Shown here one piece after another: positions 1-3,955 of a stretch of 23,414 bases of DNA. Below the pieces are notes generated by a model that worked only from the letters and a program-made list of their open reading frames with translations, did not search any database and was not told the origin of the DNA. The stretch comes from a virus: positions 1 to 23,414 of the IMG/VR virus record IMGVR_UViG_3300042992_002239. One strand, written 5' to 3'. Positions within the stretch are counted from its first letter, which is position 1. Every line of letters begins with the position of its first letter. The translations under genes were made by a program, and so were the position numbers.

Positions 1-60
1 ACTTGTCTCATGTTGCCAACAGTCAAGTTGAAAACAGGATTTCTGTTTCCAGTCCATCAT
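1..60 (-). CDS. possible N-terminal start of an unknown gene, cut by the window edge
   Basis: An open frame starts with two consecutive ATG codons (60 and 57) and runs 20 codons to the window edge without a stop. The peptide begins MMDWKQKSCF. No good Shine-Dalgarno sequence is visible upstream, and I recognise nothing in it. The stretch between it and the tRNA at 109 holds no other signal that I can support. This is a candidate only. Confidence 0.2.
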   Translation of the reverse strand, partial: MMDWKQKSCFQLDCWQHETS

Positions 61-108
61 CGCTTATGCTAGGACTAATTACTTAATTTTCAAAGAGCGG
101 GTAGACTT

Positions 109-180
109 TGGTAGTGATAGTGAGAGTCGAACTCACTCTAGATCCTTATGAGAGACCCGCCCGAACCACTCGGTAGCACC
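109..180 (-). tRNA. tRNA-Met(CAT) (or tRNA-Ile2)
   Basis: The minus strand folds as a cloverleaf. The acceptor arm GGTGCTA pairs with TATCACT with one mismatch and one G-U pair. The anticodon arm is GGTCT / loop CTCATAA / GGATC, the variable loop is short (TAGA), the T arm is GTGAG-TTCGACT-CTCAC, the discriminator is A and CCA is encoded. The anticodon is CAT, so it is elongator Met, or Ile2 if the C is converted to lysidine. The D arm is weak and the gene is short (72 nt with CCA). Confidence 0.75.
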
Positions 181-184
181 ATTT

Positions 185-260
185 TGGAGAGCCAGATAGG
201 ATTCGAACCTACACCTCAAGGATTTGCAGTCCCGCGCATTACCGATTTTGCTACTGGCTC
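185..260 (-). tRNA. tRNA-Cys(GCA)
   Basis: The acceptor arm GAGCCAG pairs perfectly with CTGGCTC. The discriminator is T (U), as is usual for tRNA-Cys, and CCA is encoded. The anticodon loop is CTGCAAA (anticodon GCA) and the T loop is TTCGAAT. It follows the Met tRNA by only 4 nt on the genome, and a terminator-like hairpin lies just upstream of it. Confidence 0.88.
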
Positions 261-297
261 GTAACAGAAACCCCTCCGGATCTTTCGATCGGAGGGG
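261..297 (-). terminator. rho-independent terminator-like hairpin
   Basis: CCCCTCCG at 271-278 pairs with CGGAGGGG at 290-297. The stem is extended inside by ATC/GAT with one bulged base and closed by a GAAA tetraloop on the minus strand. The minus-strand continuation is TTTCTGTT. It would end transcription of the small ORF at 330-395, just before the tRNA-Cys gene. Read-through must occur, or a processing role apply, if the tRNAs downstream share the transcript. Confidence 0.65.
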
Positions 298-329
298 CGT
301 AAACCTTTTGTACGGCTTCATACAGTTAG

Positions 330-395
330 TTAAACGCTTCCTCCGAATTGACGGGGGCGATAGGTAATCTCACATTTAAAAGTATGATAAGCCAT
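330..395 (-). CDS. candidate 21-aa micro-protein between a promoter and a terminator
   Basis: The ATG at 395 opens a 21-codon frame (peptide begins MAYHTFKCEI and ends RQFGGSV) that stops with TAA. AGAGAAG lies just upstream as a weak Shine-Dalgarno sequence. A sigma70-like promoter with an embedded TATAAATA late box lies 30-60 nt upstream, and a strong hairpin terminator follows 33 nt after the stop. The peptide resembles nothing I know. Its placement as a complete small transcription unit is the main support; alternatively the transcript is a non-coding RNA. Confidence 0.35.
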   Translation of the reverse strand: MAYHTFKCEITYRPRQFGGSV

Positions 396-420
396 GTTCT
401 TCTCTTTTGATTCTCTTGCT

Positions 421-453
421 ACTATATTTATACTAGTTTCACTGATCTGTCAA
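421..453 (-). promoter_or_regulatory. overlapping sigma70-like and T4 late promoter
   Basis: The minus strand has TTGACA (453-448), followed after 15 nt by TATAAATA (432-425), which in turn overlaps TATAGT. TATAAATA is the exact T4 late-promoter box. TATAAA or TAAATA could serve as a -10 element for host sigma70. The unit could therefore be used both early and late. It sits upstream of the micro-ORF at 330-395. Confidence 0.5.
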
Positions 454-481
454 CAAAAATGTGCAAAAATCGTTATTATTT

Positions 482-565
482 TGGTGCTAGAGGCCGGAAT
501 CGAACCGACTCGCCCTTTCGGGAAAGCGTTATGAGCGCTCAGGATCCCCATTATCCATCTCTAGC
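482..565 (-). tRNA. tRNA with CAT anticodon and a long variable arm
   Basis: The cloverleaf is good: acceptor GCTAGAG/CTCTAGC is perfect, D stem GGAT/ATCC, anticodon arm GAGCG-CTCATAA-CGCTT, T arm GTCGG-TTCGATT-CCGGC, discriminator A, CCA encoded. The anticodon loop CTCATAA is the usual Met/Ile2 loop. The variable region is 14 nt and holds a CCC-GAAA-GGG hairpin, which is typical of Leu, Ser or Tyr tRNAs rather than Met or Ile. The amino-acid identity is therefore unresolved. Confidence 0.8.
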
Positions 566-572
566 GTATATT

Positions 573-782
573 CTATGTACTACTACTTGCCTTAATTCTT
601 TTCTGGAACTCAGCTAACTCGTCGTAGTTTTTTGCGTTAGAGGAGGTCCAATCTTGGCACGCTGTTCCGAGCCAAACGCCTCCTCCACATTGACATTTAG
701 GCCTAGAACATCTACATCTACAGTGACCAGCAATACAAATTCCGTAGTGATCGCTTAGATATTCTCTTAACTGATAATCGTC
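573..782 (-). CDS. small cysteine-rich protein of unknown function
   Basis: The frame overlaps the stop of the upstream membrane-protein gene. I prefer the GTG at 782, which has a purine-rich GTGGG stretch before it, giving about 69 aa. A TTG further upstream at 803 is possible. The middle of the protein is a dense cluster of cysteines (GHCRCRCSRPKCQCGGG), followed by GTACQDW and a charged tail ending KRIKASSST. Closely spaced CxC pairs suggest metal binding or disulfides, but I recognise no family. It lies between two tRNA genes in a region of small accessory genes. Confidence 0.6.
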   Translation of the reverse strand, partial: DDYQLREYLSDHYGICIAGHCRCRCSRPKCQCGGGVWLGTACQDWTSSNAKNYDELAEFQKRIKASSST

Positions 783-973
783 CACAAAACACCCACTAAA
801 CAAAACAACACTAACATATGCCAGGTGATTGTGAAAACGCTACCAAATATCAATCCTGCAATAATACCAATGATGTAGTTTTTGATATCTTTTTCATGTT
901 CAACAAGATCTTTTTTGTCTTCAGGTTTGTAATACATTAAGCGCGGCGCTGGTGCGGCCGGTTTCTTAGCCAT
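767..973 (-). CDS. small membrane protein, unknown
   Basis: 68 aa with ATG at 973, preceded by AAGGATT as a Shine-Dalgarno sequence. The N-terminus is basic and alanine/proline-rich (MAKKPAAPAP), followed by a charged stretch (KPEDKKDLVEHEKD). Two hydrophobic segments follow, at about residues 33-50 and 52-67. This predicts a small protein with the N-terminus in the cytoplasm and one or two membrane passes. The family is not recognised. Its stop overlaps the start of the cysteine-rich gene, so the two are probably translated from the same message. Confidence 0.7.
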   Translation of the reverse strand: MAKKPAAPAPRLMYYKPEDKKDLVEHEKDIKNYIIGIIAGLIFGSVFTITWHMLVLFCLVGVLWTIIS

Positions 974-1064
974 AACTATGAATCCTTTCGATATTTCATA
1001 TCATTAGAAGTCACGGCCATTTGATATACCTTCATCATAGGAAGTTAACTAACATTTTCTATAT

Positions 1065-1155
1065 TGGTAGAAGTGGGTGGATTCGAACCACCTCAAAGGC
1101 GCTAATCTGGCGCAAAGAGCTTATAAGACTCCTCTGACTACCAAGTCTCACTTCC
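1065..1155 (-). tRNA. class II-shaped tRNA, anticodon reads as TAT
   Basis: Acceptor GGAAGTG pairs with CACTTCT (one G-U). The T arm is GGTGG-TTCGAAT-CCACC, the discriminator is A and CCA is encoded. The anticodon arm is GGAGT-CTTATAA-GCTCT (two G-U pairs), so the anticodon is TAT, which would read AUA (Ile). The D arm is compact. The variable region is about 23 nt and contains a GCGC-CAGATTA-GCGC hairpin, a class II shape unexpected for Ile. The gene itself is clear, but its identity is not. Confidence 0.72.
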
Positions 1156-1162
1156 AGAATTT

Positions 1163-1239
1163 TGGTGCGGGTGGTGGGACTTGAACCCACAGAACTCACA
1201 TTTTAAGTGTGATACGGTTACCGATTACGTCACACCCGC
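1163..1239 (-). tRNA. tRNA-Leu(TAA), short variable loop
   Basis: Acceptor GCGGGTG/CACCCGC is perfect, with discriminator A and CCA encoded. The anticodon arm TCACA-CTTAAAA-TGTGA is perfect with anticodon TAA (reads UUA). The T arm is GTGGG-TTCAAGT-CCCAC and GG is present in the D loop. The variable loop is only 5 nt (GTTCT), although bacterial and phage tRNA-Leu normally carry a long variable arm. Confidence 0.85.
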
Positions 1240-1244
1240 AAAAT

Positions 1245-1322
1245 TGGTGCTCCCGGAGGGACTCGAACCCCCGGCCTTGACATTAGAAGTGTCTTGCTCT
1301 ATTCCAACTGAGCTACGGAAGC
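1245..1322 (-). tRNA. tRNA-Arg(TCT)
   Basis: Acceptor GCTTCCG pairs with CGGGAGC (one G-U), with discriminator A and CCA encoded. The anticodon loop is CTTCTAA (anticodon TCT, reads AGA), with four clear stem pairs. The D arm is of the usual GTAGCTCAGTTGG type. It is the first tRNA of the cluster in the direction of transcription, and its 5' end lies about where a transcript from the TATAAATA box at 1329-1336 would begin. Confidence 0.92.
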
Positions 1323-1328
1323 GTTATA

Positions 1329-1336
1329 TATTTATA
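1329..1336 (-). promoter_or_regulatory. T4-type late promoter box in front of the tRNA cluster
   Basis: An exact TATAAATA on the minus strand. With T4 spacing the transcript would start near 1323, essentially at the first base of tRNA-Arg. The box overlaps the region just past the stop of the small membrane gene at 1337-1546. Confidence 0.5.
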
Positions 1337-1546
1337 CTAGTCGTAGAGGCCTGCCATCCAAAGTATAAAGATAAAAATAATGAGAAATAATACTGGTCCC
1401 CACAATGGGGCTAGTACCCACCACCAAGACCATGTAATGTAGCCGGTAAGTTTCAGGCCGATAAAAAGTACTGCCAAAAGACTCATAAAGAATCCACCGC
1501 CATTAGACCCATTATTGTTGTTGTTGTTAATCATAGTTTTTCTCAT
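1337..1546 (-). CDS. small membrane protein with WSWWWVL motif (paralogue of the next gene)
   Basis: 69 aa from ATG 1546; a second in-frame ATG at 1534 (MINNNNNNG) is an equally good start. The N-terminus is an asparagine/glycine-rich stretch, followed by two hydrophobic segments around residues 20-35 and 42-65. The shared core is FIGLKLTGYITWSWWWVL, nearly identical to residues 26-43 of the product of 1621-1833. Proteins of this kind are common in phages and are sometimes annotated as transmembrane Fragile-X-F proteins; the function is unknown. A sigma70-like promoter ends about 20 nt upstream. Confidence 0.82.
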   Translation of the reverse strand: MRKTMINNNNNNGSNGGGFFMSLLAVLFIGLKLTGYITWSWWWVLAPLWGPVLFLIIFIFILWMAGLYD

Positions 1547-1564
1547 TGTTAATGTTACTTTGTA

Positions 1565-1593
1565 AGTATACTATAATTCGCCAGATCTGTCAA
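1565..1593 (-). promoter_or_regulatory. sigma70-like promoter TTGACA-17-TATACT
   Basis: The minus strand has TTGACA (1593-1588), a 17-nt spacer and TATACT (1570-1565). It is placed to start transcription at about 1558, just ahead of the membrane-protein gene at 1337-1546. It shares the flanking bases GTTGACAGATC with the promoter near 450. Confidence 0.7.
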
Positions 1594-1620
1594 CTAATTT
1601 TTTCTACATTATGCACAAGC

Positions 1621-1833
1621 TTAGAGCGGTCTTGCAACACTAAAAAGAACAACAGCGATGATACCAACAGAACCAATAATACCGAGGGGAATTAGGATTG
1701 GCGACAAAACCCACCACCAAGACCATGCAATATACCCACTAAGTTTCAAGCCAATGAAAAGAATTGTGAGCAACGCAAGAATATTACCTGCTGTATACGT
1801 AATAGCTGTCTTGTTATTTAGAAAATTTTTCAA
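1621..1833 (-). CDS. small membrane protein with WSWWWVL motif
   Basis: 70 aa. The start is taken as TTG 1833, which overlaps the upstream stop as TTGA; no ATG follows. AAAGG lies 11-12 nt upstream. Two hydrophobic segments flank the core FIGLKLSGYIAWSWWWVL, and the C-terminal half is an alternating Ile/Val/Leu membrane stretch. It is a tandem paralogue of the product of 1337-1546, most similar in the first membrane segment and the tryptophan motif. The role is unknown; a small inner-membrane protein acting during infection is a reasonable guess. Confidence 0.78.
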   Translation of the reverse strand: MKNFLNNKTAITYTAGNILALLTILFIGLKLSGYIAWSWWWVLSPILIPLGIIGSVGIIAVVLFSVARPL

Positions 1834-2027
1834 AATTGGTTAAGCCTTTCATTCCAAAATTTTTTGATAAGAGTTTCATTATCGCAGTCAAAAAAATCTC
1901 TCAGAAGCCCAGTTTCGAATGACCATTTAAGTACATCAATCCAAACATTTTCCTCGAATTCAGAAAAAACCGCCTGTGACTTTGCATGTACTCGACTGAT
2001 TTCGTCTTCAACAAGCATATCATTCAT
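1830..2027 (-). CDS. small acidic hypothetical protein
   Basis: About 65 aa from ATG 2027 (MNDMLVEDEI). This start is chosen because GGAG lies 8 nt upstream and the ATG overlaps the upstream stop as ATGA. A GTG three codons earlier lacks this support. The protein is acidic at the N-terminus and rich in aromatic residues later (WIDVLKWSFETGLLRDFF), so it is probably a soluble helical protein. I recognise no family. It is translationally coupled at both ends, inside a string of small genes. Confidence 0.65.
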   Translation of the reverse strand: MNDMLVEDEISRVHAKSQAVFSEFEENVWIDVLKWSFETGLLRDFFDCDNETLIKKFWNERLNQF

Positions 2028-2230
2028 ACTTTCCACTCCGTTTTTGTTGATAGCGCATCACTAGCTAACTGCATATAATCTCTATCATCTTCGCTTAGAT
2101 GATCCCAACAAACCGAGAGTCCGTCCAATACTTCAATAACAGATAAAGGCAATTTGATATGCATCTGAGTATTCATCAGATGCTCTAGCGCAGCCATCTT
2201 GCGTTCAGTCTTTTGGGCAATAGTCAACAC
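2024..2230 (-). CDS. small hypothetical protein
   Basis: 68 aa starting at GTG 2230, which overlaps the upstream TGA stop in the sequence GTGTTGA and suggests coupled translation. A later ATG (MAALEHLMNT) is an alternative start. The protein is probably helical, with no membrane segment, and ends STKTEWKV. No known family is recognised. The neighbours on both sides overlap it by a few bases, which supports a real operon gene. Confidence 0.6.
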   Translation of the reverse strand: MLTIAQKTERKMAALEHLMNTQMHIKLPLSVIEVLDGLSVCWDHLSEDDRDYMQLASDALSTKTEWKV

Positions 2231-2406
2231 ACTAGATTCATTTCTTGAATCATTTCTTTTTCTTGTAGGTCTTGAGCAGTGTGAAAATCATCAATGATAA
2301 TTCGAATCAACGCTACAAGATCTTCTTTAGTGCAATCTACAGTCTGTGCGTGGAGAACAAGAGAATCGAGCTTCTCGATGTTCATGTCATAATCTTGCAT
2401 CTGCAT
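2224..2406 (-). CDS. small hypothetical protein with duplicated start region
   Basis: 60 aa from ATG 2406 (MQMQDYDMNI), with CTGGAG about 8 nt upstream. It is a probably helical acidic protein with no recognised domain. The Shine-Dalgarno sequence, start codon and first eight codons are present a second time 93 nt upstream as one copy of a 49-bp direct repeat. There the reading frame stops after MQMQDYDMNNK. A sigma70-like promoter lies between the copies, so this gene has its own transcription start. Confidence 0.65.
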   Translation of the reverse strand: MQMQDYDMNIEKLDSLVLHAQTVDCTKEDLVALIRIIIDDFHTAQDLQEKEMIQEMNLVC

Positions 2407-2520
2407 TTTGTTTTCTCCAGTAATCTTAATTTATCTATACCATACTGGAATTACAATGTCAACTCATTTATTGTTCATGTCGTAATCTTGCATCTGCATT
2501 TTGTTTTCTCCAGTAATCTT
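2379..2520. repeat. 49-bp direct repeat (2379-2427 and 2472-2520)
   Basis: The two copies differ at one base (2389 versus 2482) and are separated by 44 bp that hold a promoter. The copy at 2379-2427 carries the ribosome-binding site and first codons of the gene at 2224-2406. The copy at 2472-2520 overlaps the 3' end of the gene at 2468-2827 and supplies its last codons. Confidence 0.9.
2434..2462 (-). promoter_or_regulatory. sigma70-like promoter TTGACA-17-TATAGA
   Basis: The minus strand has TTGACA (2462-2457), a 17-nt spacer and TATAGA (2439-2434), between the two copies of the 49-bp repeat. The transcript would start near 2427 and serve the small genes at 2406-1621. Confidence 0.7.
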
Positions 2521-2827
2521 TGTAACTTTCAACAAGGCTGACTTCTGCGTGTGGGCCAGGTTTAGTAAGAGCCTTTGGGATAGAAACAAGAACTGCGCTT
2601 GTTGCTACATCGGAAAAATTCATGTTATTCACAAACCAATCGATGGCTTCGTAGGAATCTTTCATGACAAAATCGAATTCCTCTTTGTAAACAAGAGTTG
2701 CATCTTCATCAGAAAGCTGTTCTCTTTTCGCTTCAATATCACGGTAATATTTCGCACGATTATCTGCTACAACCTCAACTGGAATATGCCAAACATACCC
2801 GCTGTCAGTGATTTCGATGACTTTCAT
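2468..2827 (-). CDS. hypothetical phage protein, 119 aa
   Basis: ATG 2827 (MKVIEITDSG). The ribosome-binding site is weak (purine-rich AAATAGAG directly upstream). The protein looks like a soluble alpha/beta protein with many acidic and aromatic residues; I recognise no domain. Its last 17 or so residues (from YWRKQNADAR onward) are encoded by the upstream copy of the 49-bp repeat, so the C-terminus was probably replaced or extended when the repeat formed. An older, different C-terminus in relatives would confirm this. Confidence 0.65.
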   Translation of the reverse strand: MKVIEITDSGYVWHIPVEVVADNRAKYYRDIEAKREQLSDEDATLVYKEEFDFVMKDSYEAIDWFVNNMNFSDVATSAVLVSIPKALTKPGPHAEVSLVESYKDYWRKQNADARLRHEQ

Positions 2828-2839
2828 CTCTATTTGCCT

Positions 2840-2965
2840 TTACCGTTGTTCAAGTTCTAAAAATCTGGCGTTATCTACGGCTCTAAGCCATGTGCCAAGC
2901 TTTTCTGGATTAAACCAGCATACTAAAACTAATACGATCAAAATAAGCGACAAAACACTACTCAT
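2840..2965 (-). CDS. 41-aa single-pass membrane protein
   Basis: A short gene with ATG 2965 and AGGAG about 10 nt upstream, ending in TAA. The N-terminus is a membrane segment (residues about 4-18, SVLSLILIVLVLVCW), followed by a polar tail (NPEKLGTWLRAVDNARFLELEQR). The layout is that of a small type III or signal-anchored inner-membrane protein. No family is recognised. It fills the gap between the 119-aa gene and the gene at 3020-3238. Confidence 0.6.
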   Translation of the reverse strand: MSSVLSLILIVLVLVCWFNPEKLGTWLRAVDNARFLELEQR

Positions 2966-3019
2966 AGTAAAGATTCTCCTCAATAATCATGAAAACATTG
3001 GTTCTTTTACGCCATTGCT

Positions 3020-3238
3020 CTAGCGGCCGTTCACAAGAATATTCGCAAGAGCTTTACTCTTGTTCCACATACCCTGTACATCAGTATAACGCTGAGTGGT
3101 GATCCACTCACCTTGCATTGATCCCCAAGTTTGGATCGCGATATTTTTCGACCGAGTACCCTCGATAAGGCGCATTTTCATCGACTTAGGCTCAAGTATT
3201 TCTTCGAGAACAGTAAATTCCGTTGCAAAACTTGACAT
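3020..3238 (-). CDS. hypothetical phage protein, 72 aa
   Basis: ATG 3238 with AAGGGG about 7 nt upstream. The product begins MSSFATEFTV, is basic in the middle (SKNIAIQTWGSMQGEWITTQRY is partly aromatic) and has no membrane segment. I do not recognise a family. It is the first gene behind a promoter-like sequence at 3269-3295 and is followed by the small membrane-protein gene, so it probably heads the block of small accessory genes that runs down to the tRNAs. Confidence 0.6.
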   Translation of the reverse strand: MSSFATEFTVLEEILEPKSMKMRLIEGTRSKNIAIQTWGSMQGEWITTQRYTDVQGMWNKSKALANILVNGR

Positions 3239-3268
3239 GATTCGCCCCTTATTGATTACATTTTCAGT

Positions 3269-3295
3269 TGTATACTGATTCTATCTCAATGTCAA
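3269..3295 (-). promoter_or_regulatory. sigma70-like promoter, short spacer
   Basis: The minus strand has TTGACA (3295-3290) followed after 15 nt by TATACA (3274-3269). The bases TTGACATTG match the promoter at 2434-2462. The 15-nt spacer is shorter than optimal. It overlaps the 3' end of the GIY-YIG-like gene and precedes the gene at 3020-3238. Confidence 0.5.
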
Positions 3296-3726
3296 TCAGT
3301 AATTTGTGTTTTCTGTAAATGTTTCAGATGACTACGGTTTATGCGGGCGCCAACAAACGCGTTGTAGTATTCATCTGGCTTAAGAAGAACATCGTTTTCT
3401 ATTTGTTCTTTAAGTTCAAAGTAGCTCATTTCTGCCGTAGTTTTACATAGGCGTAAAACCTTACGGCAAAACCTGTCTGGCCCAAACTCTTCTAGAAGTG
3501 CTTTCACCTCTTCACTTGACCCATAGTAGCTTTCCCAGTCAGATTCAGATACTACCCTGCGCTTACGCTTCTGGCCTTTGAGGGGCTTCAGAGTGCGAGT
3601 AGAGCTCAGCTTCTTTTTTCCGATGTACTTCTTACCATTCAGGGTGTCAGTGATCTCATATACAAAACCAGCATTACCATCAATATCATCTGAAGAGAAT
3701 GGCTTCCCTTCATACACCCAAGTCAT
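3292..3726 (-). CDS. GIY-YIG nuclease-like protein
   Basis: 144 aa with ATG 3726 overlapping the upstream stop as ATGA. Residues 20-40 show the GIY-YIG pattern: GFVYEIT at 20-26, then KKYIGKKKL at 32-40. A basic stretch follows (KGQKRKRR, 50-57), then ESDWESYYGS at 61-70 and a C-terminal part with YFELKEQIE and YYNAFVGARINR. Similar stand-alone proteins occur in many marine T4-like phages. In the wider family this fold makes DNA-cutting enzymes, including homing and repair nucleases. Its substrate here is unknown. It is coupled to a small zinc-ribbon protein upstream, and the two may act together. Confidence 0.72.
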   Translation of the reverse strand: MTWVYEGKPFSSDDIDGNAGFVYEITDTLNGKKYIGKKKLSSTRTLKPLKGQKRKRRVVSESDWESYYGSSEEVKALLEEFGPDRFCRKVLRLCKTTAEMSYFELKEQIENDVLLKPDEYYNAFVGARINRSHLKHLQKTQITD

Positions 3727-3887
3727 TCTTCGTCGTCTTCGTCATCAAAATCCTTTGGGTCAACTTGATCGTCATTCGAGAAAAGACTCTCTCCACAGAA
3801 GGGGCAAAAGAGTACTTCATCGTCTTCGTAATGTTTAACGGTGAATTCTGAATCACAGACTTCGCAAACTAAATCTTCTTCGTTCAT
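3723..3887 (-). CDS. small acidic zinc-ribbon protein
   Basis: 54 aa from ATG 3887, chosen because AAGGAG sits 6 nt upstream; an earlier frame start lies inside the terminator. The product has CEVC near residue 8-11 and CPFCGES near residue 28, a four-cysteine zinc-ribbon arrangement. The tail is almost entirely acidic (DPKDFDDEDDEE). Small proteins of this kind could bind a partner protein or nucleic acid, but the role is unknown. The Shine-Dalgarno sequence comes directly after the terminator that ends the nrd operon, so this gene starts the next expression block or is reached by read-through. Confidence 0.75.
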   Translation of the reverse strand: MNEEDLVCEVCDSEFTVKHYEDDEVLFCPFCGESLFSNDDQVDPKDFDDEDDEE

Positions 3888-3903
3888 AGCAATCTCCTTA
3901 AAG

Positions 3904-3934
3904 AAATAGGGCAAGTATTGCTCCTGCCCTATTT
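3904..3934 (-). terminator. terminator after nrdA
   Basis: The inverted repeat AAATAGGGCA / TGCCCTATTT (3925-3934 and 3904-3913) is a perfect 10-bp stem with an 11-nt loop, and the minus strand continues with CTTT. It lies 21 nt past the nrdA stop codon and closes the primase-DHFR-ThyA-NrdB-NrdA operon. Confidence 0.75.
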
Positions 3935-3955
3935 ATTCATTCGAAAACTGCTATA

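Noticed and set aside
133-321. A 62-codon open frame across the terminator and tRNA-Cys
   Set aside because: It reads through a strong hairpin and two tRNA genes and has no coding signature; a chance frame.
2501-2860. A plus-strand open frame of 119 codons opposite the 119-aa gene
   Set aside because: It is cysteine- and phenylalanine-rich, as antisense frames often are, and has no start signal.
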